Source of the DNA: MB1-2 sp046566065
Lineage (GTDB): Bacteria; Actinomycetota; CADDZG01; WHSQ01
Assembly: GCA_046566065.1 (NCBI GenBank)
Contig: JBKHXK010000030.1
Location: forward strand, 1-29,575
Direction: 5' to 3'
Length of the DNA: 29,575 nt
Within the stretch, counting starts at the first letter, position 1, and each line of letters begins with the position of its first letter. The notes under the pieces are model-generated. The model worked only from the letters and a program-made list of their open reading frames with translations, was not told the origin of the DNA and ran no database searches. Positions 7,451-15,733 of this stretch are shown here, piece by piece. The position numbers and the translations under genes are program-made.

Positions 7451-9304
7451 TTGTTCTCGAAGCTGGTTGCCTCGCTGGCAGTCATGTCCGTCGTGGCGGC
7501 CGGTTCCGCGGTCCCCGCAGCAGGGCAGGTTGCGACCCCTGCGGACTGTCCGCAGCCCGTGCCCATCTCAGAGGTCCAGCGCGGGATGACGGGGGTGGGC
7601 CGCACCGTCGTCAGCGGCCGGGAGCCCGAGACCTTCTCCGCCACCGTGCTTGGCGTCTTGAGAGATGCCCTCGGACCGGGGCGGGACATGATCGTCGCCG
7701 AGGTCTCGAGTCCCGCGATCGACGCCGCGGGCGGGATCTGGGCCGGTATGTCCGGCTCTCCCGTCTACGTGGGGGACCGGCTCCTCGGTGCCGTCGCCTA
7801 TGGATTGTCCGAGGAGGACACCTCCGTCGCCGGCCTGACCCCGGCTGAGGACCTCTTGAACCTGTTGCAGTACCCGACCGAGCCTCCCGATCCGGCCTAC
7901 GGGTCGCGTTCGGCCTCGATCGAGCTCACCCCCGCGCTGCATCGCCGCGTTGAAGCCAGTGAAGGGGAGGGCGCGGCGTCCACGTTGCGCTCGCTGCAGG
8001 TCCCACTAAGCGTGTCCGGCGGCCGGGGTAGCAGGATCATCGGACGGGCGGTGGCTCGCGAGGGCCTTCCCTACATCCCCTACGCCGGGTCCTCCGCGTC
8101 GTCGGGGGCCGGGGCGGAGGCGACCGCGACCGGGAGCTTGCAGCCGGGCGATTCCTTCGCCGGCTCCTTCTCCTACGGAGACATCACGATCGCAGAGATC
8201 GGCACGACCGCGGTCGTGTGCAACGGGATGGCCGTTGCGTTCGGACACTCGATCTATCCGTTCTTCCCACAAGGCAAGACCGAGATGGGCGCGAACGAGG
8301 CCGAGGTGCTCACGATCGTCGACAACCCGAACTTCAAGCTCGCCACGGTCGAGGAGCTCGTGGGCACGGTCGACCAAGATCGGCTCTCCGGCGTGCGCGC
8401 TCTGTTGAGCGTGATCCCGACCGCCGTCCCGATCCGCTCTTCGGTCTTCGTCGAGGATCTCGGAAGAACCCAGACGGGCGAGACCAACGTGGTTGTCGAG
8501 AAGATGCTTCCCACGATCACGAACGTCCACATGGTCGACAGCGTGGACTCTGCCTACGACCAGGTTGGAACCGGCAGCCTGGATGCCACCTGGACCATCA
8601 CCGGCACGCGTGAGACCGGTGAGACGTGGACGCTCACCCGCTCGAACCAGTACGCCTCCGAGGAAGACATCGCGAGGGAGTCCTTCGGCGAGTTGACCGG
8701 TCACCTGTTCGCGCTGCTCTACAACGGGCACGAAGAGATTCATTTCAATGAGGTGTCCGCGAACGTGACCGTGAGGGAAGCGGTCGATCGTTACGTGATC
8801 GCCGGCGTTCTCGTGAGCAAGAACGGCGGGGCATACCGGGGCGGCCGACGGGTGAACCTGGACCCGGGTGACCAGCTGGGACTGCGCGTGGAGCTATGGG
8901 ATAGCTACACCCCGCCCCCCGAGGGCGAGGAGCCCTTCTACGTGGACATGGAGCTCAAGGTGCCGCGTCGCGCATCGGGCGAGGGCTACATCCAGATCCG
9001 CGGCGCGAGTAGTGGCGGCGGTTTCCGCGCTTGCTTCTACGACGGTGAATACTGCGCCCGCAGGATCGCCGCTCGCTACGGTAGCTTCGACGCATTGCTC
9101 GAGGGGCTGGCGAAGAGGCGCGGGAACAACACGCTCGTGGCGCGGCTCAGGCTGGGACGGCGCGGCAGCACGGTCGTGTCGCGCTCCAAGGCGACGGTCG
9201 ACAAGGTCGTTGCCGGCGACGGGTACATCCAGGTCACGGTCGGCGGCCGCAACGGCAGCGGCGGCGGCGAGCCGGTGCCGTCCAAGCCATGCTGTCCCCG
9301 ATGA
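7451..9304 (+). CDS. Secreted SpoIVB-type (S55 family) serine peptidase-like protein
   Basis: A 617-residue exported protein. I choose the TTG at 7451 because AAGGGGG lies 5 nt upstream and the product then begins with a clean signal peptide (MFSKLVASLAVMSVVAAGSAVPAAGQ). The N-terminal S55 block contains RGMTGVGRTVVSG and GIWAGMSGSPVYVGDRLLGAVAYG, in which GMSGSP (99-104) carries the putative nucleophile Ser. MAVAFGHSIYPF follows, with putative catalytic His266. In Bacillus SpoIVB, as I recall, the His block precedes the Ser block; here the order is reversed. About 330 further residues are beta-rich and unassigned and end in KPCCPR. The stop overlaps the mauE-like start in ATGA, so it leads that operon. 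It may process or display the Cys-rich operon product, which is inference. Confidence 0.85.
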   Translation: MFSKLVASLAVMSVVAAGSAVPAAGQVATPADCPQPVPISEVQRGMTGVGRTVVSGREPETFSATVLGVLRDALGPGRDMIVAEVSSPAIDAAGGIWAGMSGSPVYVGDRLLGAVAYGLSEEDTSVAGLTPAEDLLNLLQYPTEPPDPAYGSRSASIELTPALHRRVEASEGEGAASTLRSLQVPLSVSGGRGSRIIGRAVAREGLPYIPYAGSSASSGAGAEATATGSLQPGDSFAGSFSYGDITIAEIGTTAVVCNGMAVAFGHSIYPFFPQGKTEMGANEAEVLTIVDNPNFKLATVEELVGTVDQDRLSGVRALLSVIPTAVPIRSSVFVEDLGRTQTGETNVVVEKMLPTITNVHMVDSVDSAYDQVGTGSLDATWTITGTRETGETWTLTRSNQYASEEDIARESFGELTGHLFALLYNGHEEIHFNEVSANVTVREAVDRYVIAGVLVSKNGGAYRGGRRVNLDPGDQLGLRVELWDSYTPPPEGEEPFYVDMELKVPRRASGEGYIQIRGASSGGGFRACFYDGEYCARRIAARYGSFDALLEGLAKRRGNNTLVARLRLGRRGSTVVSRSKATVDKVVAGDGYIQVTVGGRNGSGGGEPVPSKPCCPR

Positions 9305-9828
9305 CCGATCTGCAGGTGTTCTCCGCTACGACGATGAGCGTCGTGCTGGGGGTCGCAGCCTGGGGCAAGCTACGCGCACCGGCGAACTTCAGGCGCGCTC
9401 TGGCGAGCTACAAGGTCATCCCCAACGCTCTGTTCCCCGCTCTTGTCCTGGGGGTGCCCGTGGCCGAGGTGACGTTCGGTGCGCTGCAATGGGTGCCCGC
9501 TCTCCAGCCCCTGGTCGGGATCGGGATGGCTCTGATGTTCGTCACCTTCACGTTGCTGCTGTTGCGCTCGCTGGTCGCGGGTGAGGACGCGGACTGCGGC
9601 TGCTTCGGTAGCGCGGCCCCCGAGAAGGTGTCCTGGTTCTCGATCGTGCGCAACGTGGTGCTGATCGCGATCGCTCTGGTAGGCGCGTTCGCCACCGACG
9701 GCGCTGCCGACGCGCGCATAGCGGCCGGGCTGACCGGAGTGGGGGCCGCGCTGATCGTCCTGATCGCCGACCAAGGTTTCGCCCTGTTCTCGAAGCACTG
9801 GTACAGGGCCGACGGGCTGGGGGGCTGA
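9301..9828 (+). CDS. MauE/DoxX-like redox membrane protein
   Basis: A 175-residue integral membrane protein with about four hydrophobic segments (near residues 5-20, 39-60, 64-90 and 115-160). It resembles MauE, which is needed for maturation of the disulfide-rich methylamine dehydrogenase small subunit. The DCGCFG motif after the third helix (Cys99 and Cys101) is typical of MauE/DoxX-type redox proteins and is thought to exchange electrons or disulfides across the membrane. The start ATG at 9301 overlaps the upstream stop as ATGA. The mauD-like gene follows after 1 nt. MauE is a family-level assignment; substrate and electron acceptor are unknown. Confidence 0.85.
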   Translation: MTDLQVFSATTMSVVLGVAAWGKLRAPANFRRALASYKVIPNALFPALVLGVPVAEVTFGALQWVPALQPLVGIGMALMFVTFTLLLLRSLVAGEDADCGCFGSAAPEKVSWFSIVRNVVLIAIALVGAFATDGAADARIAAGLTGVGAALIVLIADQGFALFSKHWYRADGLGG

Positions 9829-9829
9829 C

Positions 9830-10435
9830 GTGGAGGGTTGGTGGCTCGTCTCCTACGTCGTCAACTGGGTGCTCTTGATCGCGCTGGGGATCTTCTGCAT
9901 CGCGATCCTTCGCCAGTTGGGCCTTCTCTACGTGCGACTCGGCGGGTCGCTCGGCGCGCTGCAGACGGCCGATGGTCCGGAGTTGGGCGCGCCTCTACCG
10001 GTGACGAGCGTCCACGACTCGTTCGGCGTGGTGCGCTCCCTGCTCCCCGAAGCCGGTCATCACAAGCTTCTCGTGTTCATGTCACCGACCTGCGAGATCT
10101 GCGATCCGATGGTTCCGCATATGCCCGCCTTCTCTCGTTCGCTCAGATCGCACGCCGAGCTGCTCGTGATGATGACCACCGAGGACACCTCCGGGAAGTT
10201 CTCTTCGTGGAAGCCGGGCGCGCCGCAGATGGTGATCGACCAGTCCCTCGCCGAGATGCTCGTCCTGCCCGCGATGCCGTACGCGATCGTCGTCGACGAT
10301 CAGGGCCGGATCGCGTCCAAGGGTGTCTTCAACGACATGGTGCAGTTGGAGAGTCTGCTCAACGAGGCCGAATCTCGCGCGGCGTCCCAGGTGCACGAGA
10401 TCCACGTCCCCGCCAGGGAGAGCGCCGATGTCTGA
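9830..10435 (+). CDS. MauD-like membrane-anchored thioredoxin-fold protein
   Basis: A 201-residue protein with an N-terminal membrane anchor (WWLVSYVVNWVLLIALGIFCIAIL) followed by an extracytoplasmic thioredoxin-like domain. The redox motif is SPTCEICDPM, a CxxC at Cys88 and Cys91. The cis-Pro loop is AMPYAIVVDD. The LGAPLPVTSVHD and KLLVFMSPTC layout matches MauD, the disulfide isomerase or reductase that helps form the disulfides of the methylamine dehydrogenase small subunit. The GTG start lies 1 nt after the mauE-like stop, and the end overlaps the start of the Cys-rich gene by 8 nt. Its natural client is probably that neighbour. Confidence 0.88.
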   Translation: MEGWWLVSYVVNWVLLIALGIFCIAILRQLGLLYVRLGGSLGALQTADGPELGAPLPVTSVHDSFGVVRSLLPEAGHHKLLVFMSPTCEICDPMVPHMPAFSRSLRSHAELLVMMTTEDTSGKFSSWKPGAPQMVIDQSLAEMLVLPAMPYAIVVDDQGRIASKGVFNDMVQLESLLNEAESRAASQVHEIHVPARESADV

Positions 10436-10796
10436 TCCGATCGAGGAGCTCGCGGTACGGACGGTCAGCCGCGTGTCGCGTCGCTCCTTCCTGGGACGGG
10501 CGGCCGGTGTTCTGACCGCGGTCGTCGCCGGGACCGCGATGCCCGTAGTGCTCCCCGCTAGCCGCGCTTCTGCTGGGCCTGGCCGCAGCTGCCCGCCCGC
10601 GTTCTGCACGTGCGGCAAGCGCATCGTCCCCGAGACCTGTTGGTTCGAGTGCGGTGGACGCTGCTGTGGTCGGCGGGTCACGAGGATCTGTGACTGTTGC
10701 AGGGGCAGCGGGTGCAAGCCCAACCACTTCTGCTCCAACCCGGGGTGCCTGCTGTGCGCGGAGAGCTTCCACGAGTGCACCCCCGCTCGTTGCTGA
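10428..10796 (+). CDS. Tat-exported small cysteine-rich protein (MauA position)
   Basis: A 122-residue protein. The N-terminus has a twin-arginine signal (SRRSFLGRAAGV) followed by a hydrophobic stretch ending PASRASA, so it is probably exported already folded. The mature part of about 73 residues has 16 Cys in patterns such as CTCG, CGGRCCGRR, CDCCRG and CLLC, ending in ARC. I do not recognise a named family. It sits where mauA (methylamine dehydrogenase small subunit) follows mauE and mauD in mau operons. It has only one Trp, so the two-Trp TTQ cofactor of MauA cannot form. ATG 10428 has AGGGAG 7 nt upstream and overlaps mauD. Metal binding or a dense disulfide fold are both possible. Confidence 0.8.
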   Translation: MSDPIEELAVRTVSRVSRRSFLGRAAGVLTAVVAGTAMPVVLPASRASAGPGRSCPPAFCTCGKRIVPETCWFECGGRCCGRRVTRICDCCRGSGCKPNHFCSNPGCLLCAESFHECTPARC

Positions 10797-10804
10797 TCTA
10801 GCCG

Positions 10805-11452
10805 GTGCTGTTCGAGAGCTGGATCGTCTCGGCCGCCCTCCTCGCGATGGCCGCGGGGATCGCGTCGAACTGGTCTCCCTGAGGGCTATCCATGGTCGAC
10901 ACCATCGGTCCGATGGTGCGGGGGGATAGCGGCAAGGCGGCAGGCATCAGGGTCGCTCACGTCGCGGGCGGCATCCTGGGCGGAGCTGCCACGGGTTTCG
11001 TGCTGGGCGCGCTCGGCTCCTTCGTCCGCACGGATCCGTTGCTCTGGATGGCGGCTGCCGTCGCGCTCGTCGCCCTGATCTGGGATCTGGCCCGCGAGGG
11101 CAAGAAGCTGGGGACCTCGCGTCAGACGCCGAGGTCGTGGCGCTACCTCCTTCCGCCCGGCCTCGTCTCCTTCCTGAACGGTTTCGATCTTGGGCTCGGG
11201 TGGAGCACCCGCATCTACTTCGTCTCCTACCTCGCTGCGATGACGGCCGCTCTCGTCACCGGCCACGCCCTTTTGGGTGCCTTGATCGGAGCGTCCTTCG
11301 GCGGGGGCCGGGCCCTCACGGTGGTCGCGGTGGAGTCCAGGCAGGGCTCTGGAAGGGAGTTGATCGCTGCCCGGGGGCGGGCGCTGACGGTCAACTCGGT
11401 GGCCCTCGCGCAGTTCCTCGCCCTATCGGTCGCGCTTGCCACCCTGGAGTGA
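10805..11452 (+). CDS. Candidate selenoprotein: MauF/CcdA-like membrane protein with in-frame TGA at codon 26
   Basis: Read through the single TGA (10880-10882), the frame gives a 215-residue polytopic membrane protein. It has a first helix (SWIVSAALLAMAAGIASNW), the motif SP-TGA-GLSM, then about four more helices (near 48-72, 76-92, 135-175 and 190-210). SP-x-GLSM matches the SPC redox motif at the end of helix 1 in CcdA/MauF-type proteins, with TGA in place of Cys. Of the 25 codons before the TGA, 24 end in G or C, so that part looks coding. There is no other stop and no Cys elsewhere in the protein. A hairpin fitting a bacterial SECIS follows at once. The GTG at 10805 lacks a ribosome site but starts 8 nt after the upstream stop. 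Alternatives are a nonsense mutation, a base error, or a separate gene starting at ATG 10892, which has GAGGG 6 nt upstream. Confidence 0.6.
10885..10930 (+). promoter_or_regulatory. Candidate SECIS hairpin for selenocysteine insertion
   Basis: Beginning 2 nt after the TGA, GCTATCC (10885-10891) pairs with GGATAGC (10924-10930). Inside it CACCATCG (10900-10907) pairs perfectly with CGATGGTG (10911-10918) and closes a GTC loop (10908-10910). The two stems are separated by an 8-nt and a 5-nt internal strand. The apical loop starts 25 nt after the TGA and its first base is G. As I recall, bacterial SECIS models ask for a G among the first loop bases and a loop about 16-37 nt from the UGA. ATGGT at 10892-10896 can also pair with ACCAT at 10901-10905, so a competing hairpin exists. 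Confidence 0.6.
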
Positions 11453-11513
11453 GTCGCGACGCGATATACCTACTGCCGCTCGGAAGGGTTCATCACTCTA
11501 GAAGGGGGCTAAC

Positions 11514-12929
<1,416 letters not shown>

Positions 12930-12956
12930 TACCTGTCATCGGCCTAGGTAGTTCAC

Positions 12957-12962
12957 TAGGCT
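12957..12962 (+). promoter_or_regulatory. -10 box of a leaderless promoter for the 12969 membrane protein gene
   Basis: TAGGCT is followed by 6 nt and then the ATG at 12969. There is no separate ribosome site. Confidence 0.55.
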
Positions 12963-12968
12963 GAGGGC

Positions 12969-13796
12969 ATGGGGGCGAACGGGGGGATGAGCCCCGGTGA
13001 TGTGATCCTGACCGGGTTGCGTGACTTCGGCGCCCGCTGGAAGGACCTCGTCACCGCGGTGGCGGTGGTCGTGCTTCCGGTGAGCGCCGTGGGCCTCGCG
13101 CTCGTCGCGGCGTTGGCCCCCGACGCGGTCGGGGACCTCCTGAGCAGCACGATGACGCCGGAGGAGCTGGAGGCTTCGCTGGCATCGGTCTCGGTAGAGG
13201 AGTGGATCCGCTTCGGCGCGGCCTACGCGATCTTCGTCGTGCTGTCGGGGATCGCCAACATCGTTGCGTTCGGTGCGTGCCTCGCGATCGACGGCGAGCA
13301 CGTGCGGGGCAACGAGCTCTCGTACGGGGCCGGTCTGCGAGAGGCCTTGCGCCGCTGGCACTCGCTGTTGTGGCTCGTCATCCTGTCCGGTCTGCTCACG
13401 TTGATCGGTCTGGTCCTCTGCATCCTGCCCGGCATCTGGCTGCTGATCTCCTGGCTGGCTGCTCCCGTCGTTCTGATGCACGAGGGATTGAAGGGACGCC
13501 GCGCGATGGGCCGTTCCTACAGGTTGACCCGTCCGCGCTTCTGGCCGGTCCTCCTCGTCGGCCTGCTCGAGTTCGTGGGCCTGGGCCTGATCCAGTCCGC
13601 CGCCACGTCGCTGGCGGGCGTGGCCCTTCCCGTGTCCCTGGAAGACGTGGCCGAATCCTCGTTCTTCGCAGTGATGCTGCTGTCCACGCTCGCGGGTCTG
13701 GTGACGATGGCGATCCACACCTGTGTGGTCACACGCCTCTATCTGGACCTGGTGGCTCGGAGCGAAACGCCGGTCGTGGCACAGGTGGCGACATGA
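12969..13796 (+). CDS. Uncharacterised polytopic membrane protein
   Basis: A 275-residue protein with about six hydrophobic segments, at roughly residues 24-48, 80-105, 135-180 (two helices), 190-215 and 235-258. The layout, with LLWLVILSGLLTLIGLVLCILPGIWLLISW followed by APVVLMHEGLKGRRAMGRSYRLTRPRFWPVLLV, resembles membrane domains of the glycerophosphodiesterase-membrane-domain type: a helical hairpin, then GrRAmgRSyrLtrGrfW. Such proteins are common in actinobacteria and their role is not known to me. The ATG at 12969 is supported by a leaderless -10 box. The stop overlaps the next start in ATGA, so both are made from one message. Confidence 0.8.
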   Translation: MGANGGMSPGDVILTGLRDFGARWKDLVTAVAVVVLPVSAVGLALVAALAPDAVGDLLSSTMTPEELEASLASVSVEEWIRFGAAYAIFVVLSGIANIVAFGACLAIDGEHVRGNELSYGAGLREALRRWHSLLWLVILSGLLTLIGLVLCILPGIWLLISWLAAPVVLMHEGLKGRRAMGRSYRLTRPRFWPVLLVGLLEFVGLGLIQSAATSLAGVALPVSLEDVAESSFFAVMLLSTLAGLVTMAIHTCVVTRLYLDLVARSETPVVAQVAT

Positions 13797-14152
13797 GCGA
13801 TCGAGCGGCCGTCGTCGTACGCGGTTCCGAGCTGCGGGTGCCCGCAGCCGCGATGCTCGCGGCGGGCGTCGCCCTGCCTCTCCTCGGGCATCCGGGCCCG
13901 GGTTGTCTGCTGCGCGCGCTCACCGACATCCCCTGCCCCTTATGCGGCATGACCACGAGTGTGTCTTCGACCGTCAGGGGTGATCTGTCCCAGGCGGTGG
14001 CCGCGGCCCCCGCCGGAGTGGCGGTCGTTGCGTTCGCGTTGTGGGTGCTGTTCACGGGCAGGCCTCGGCGGCTCGAGTTGCCATTGCCGGGGGTGGTGCT
14101 GGTCCTCGTGATGATGTGGGTGTTCCAGCTGTTCAGGTTCAGCGTTCTGTAG
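13793..14152 (+). CDS. DUF2752-family small membrane protein
   Basis: A 119-residue protein with the DUF2752 signature. It has an N-terminal helix (residues 15-29), then GPGCLLRALTDIPCPLCGMTTS with the CPLCG motif, then two C-terminal helices (about 65-84 and 94-118). The family has no established function. The conserved PCPxCGxTxS block at a membrane interface suggests metal or redox chemistry or simple packing. The ATG lies in the ATGA overlap with the preceding gene, and an RDD-family gene follows 24 nt later, so the three membrane genes probably form one operon. Confidence 0.85.
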   Translation: MSDRAAVVVRGSELRVPAAAMLAAGVALPLLGHPGPGCLLRALTDIPCPLCGMTTSVSSTVRGDLSQAVAAAPAGVAVVAFALWVLFTGRPRRLELPLPGVVLVLVMMWVFQLFRFSVL

Positions 14153-14176
14153 GGAAGCCTAGGCAAGGAGGGTGTG

Positions 14177-14689
14177 ATGTCACAGGTCCCGGTACCACCG
14201 GACGGCCCGGGGAACACGGGCCCACCGACCGGCTTCGAAGGGCCTGCCTCCGGTCAAGCGCCCGCAGAGCGCGCCGGGTTCTGGCGAAGGTTCGGAGCCG
14301 CCTTGATCGACGGGATCCTCGTCGGGATCGTGGCCGGCATCGCCTCCTCGATCCTGGGCACGGACATGTATCAGCCCTCCGCACAACAGAGTGGAGTGCA
14401 GCTGATCCTCGGTATCGCCTACTACGTCTACTTCCACGGGAGCCCATCCGGTCAGACGATCGGCAAGAAACTGCTGGGCATCCGGGTGGTCGGCGCCAAC
14501 GACGGAGCCTCGATCGGCTATGGGTCGGCAGCCCTGCGTTACGTGGGCTCGATCCTGTCCGCGATCCCGTGTGGCCTCGGGTACCTGTGGATGTTGTGGG
14601 ACTCCAACAAGCAGACGTGGCACGACAAGATCGCGAGCACGGTCGTCGTCCCAGAGTCGGCCGCTCCGGTCGCGAAATGGCCGGGCTGA
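14177..14689 (+). CDS. RDD-family membrane protein
   Basis: A 170-residue membrane protein. A Pro/Gly-rich soluble N-terminus (about 30 residues) precedes the RDD domain, seen as GFWRRFGAALIDGILVGIVAGIA (the Arg and Asp of the domain name). YYVYFHGSPSGQTIGKKLLGIRVV and LWDSNKQTWHDKIASTVVV follow, both standard RDD blocks. Function is unknown; some RDD proteins have been linked to ion exchange. ATG 14177 has AAGGAGG 5 nt upstream. The GTG three bases earlier would be too close to that site. Confidence 0.88.
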   Translation: MSQVPVPPDGPGNTGPPTGFEGPASGQAPAERAGFWRRFGAALIDGILVGIVAGIASSILGTDMYQPSAQQSGVQLILGIAYYVYFHGSPSGQTIGKKLLGIRVVGANDGASIGYGSAALRYVGSILSAIPCGLGYLWMLWDSNKQTWHDKIASTVVVPESAAPVAKWPG

Positions 14690-14727
14690 ATCTCCCACGC
14701 TGGGTCGCGTCCGCGTAGGAGCGCGGG

Positions 14728-15681
14728 GTGACCGATAGAGGTCTACTCGTCGTGGCGCTTGGAGGCAACGCCCTCCAGGCGCCCGATGGCGACGACTCGG
14801 TCGAGTCGGATTTCACTCGCACGCGGGTGACCGCGAGCAAGCTCGCGACCGTGGCGGCAGCGGGATGGCGGCTGGTGATCACGCACGGCAATGGACCGCA
14901 GGTCGGCAACCACCTGCTGCGAAGCGAGCTCGGCCACGTCCACGGAGACCTGCCGCTTCTGCCGCTGGACACGTGCGTGGCGGACACCCAGGGCGGGATG
15001 GGCTACATGATCCAGCAGTGCCTGACCAACGCCCTGCACGAGCTGCACGTCGCGGCCGTGGTGGTGTCGGTGGTCACCCAGGCGCTCGTGGACGCGAGCG
15101 ATCCCGCGTTCGCGCAGCCGTCCAAGCCCGTGGGCGAGACCATCCCTCCCGAACGCGCTGAGGTTCTGCGCAAGCAGGGATGGCATCTGGCCGAGGACCC
15201 GCATCGTCATGGGTTCCGTCGCGTCGTCGCCTCTCCGGAGCCGATCGAGATCGTCGAGGCCGCGGCGATCAAGGCGATGGTCGAAGACGGGATCCTCGTG
15301 GTCGCCGGTGGCGGGGGAGGGGTCCCGGTGACCGCGGCAGAGGACGGGACGCTGAGCGGGGTCCCGGCCGTCGTCGACAAGGACTTCGCCGCGGCCCTCC
15401 TTGCGACCGACCTCCGGGCCGACGGCTTGTTGATCCTCACCGACGTCGAAGGCGTGTCGCTCGATCTCCACACGCCGGAGGAACGCCTGCTTCGATCGAT
15501 GACGGTGTCCGAAGCCCGCGCTTACCAGGACGCAGGGCAGTTCCCCGCAGGGAGCATGGGCCCGAAGGTCGAGGCCGCATGCCGATTCGTAGAGGCCACG
15601 GGTAACCCGAGCGTCATCACCTCGATCGACCGAGCCGACGGCGCGCTGGACCGCTCCGCCGGTACCCGCATCACCCCCTAA
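14728..15681 (+). CDS. arcC: Carbamate kinase
   Basis: A 317-residue amino-acid-kinase-fold enzyme that interconverts carbamoyl phosphate plus ADP with ATP plus carbamate, usually the last, ATP-yielding step of the arginine deiminase pathway. Signatures are VVALGGNAL (phosphate loop), VITHGNGPQVGN, VDKDFAAALLATDLRADGLLILTDVEGV (Asp and Lys at the active site), and QFPAGSMGPKVEAACRFVEATG. No arcA or arcB is near it, so here it may serve carbamoyl phosphate turnover from another route. The GTG start has GGAG 8 nt upstream. TAGGAG at 14713-14718 would also fit a weak leaderless -10 box. Confidence 0.93.
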   Translation: MTDRGLLVVALGGNALQAPDGDDSVESDFTRTRVTASKLATVAAAGWRLVITHGNGPQVGNHLLRSELGHVHGDLPLLPLDTCVADTQGGMGYMIQQCLTNALHELHVAAVVVSVVTQALVDASDPAFAQPSKPVGETIPPERAEVLRKQGWHLAEDPHRHGFRRVVASPEPIEIVEAAAIKAMVEDGILVVAGGGGGVPVTAAEDGTLSGVPAVVDKDFAAALLATDLRADGLLILTDVEGVSLDLHTPEERLLRSMTVSEARAYQDAGQFPAGSMGPKVEAACRFVEATGNPSVITSIDRADGALDRSAGTRITP

Positions 15682-15733
15682 CGGTGGGGCTGGGGCCACA
15701 GCGGCCGGCGCTGGTGCGTGACAGCTTGGGCGC

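Noticed and set aside
10428..10796. True MauA (methylamine dehydrogenase small subunit with TTQ cofactor)
   Set aside because: The mature region has only one Trp, so the two-Trp TTQ cannot form, and no large subunit gene is near.
10805..10882. Independent 25-residue membrane peptide ending at the TGA
   Set aside because: Possible, but the same frame continues as a membrane protein and the TGA falls at the SP-x redox motif, so read-through explains more.
10794..10929. Read-through of the Cys-rich gene's TGA as another selenocysteine site
   Set aside because: The frame after that TGA shows out-of-frame codon use and meaningless sequence, and the next gene starts 8 nt later in another frame.
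11453..11513. Purine riboswitch upstream of the purine permease
   Set aside because: The gap is only about 60 nt and has no three-way junction pattern; it holds a possible -10 box and a ribosome site.
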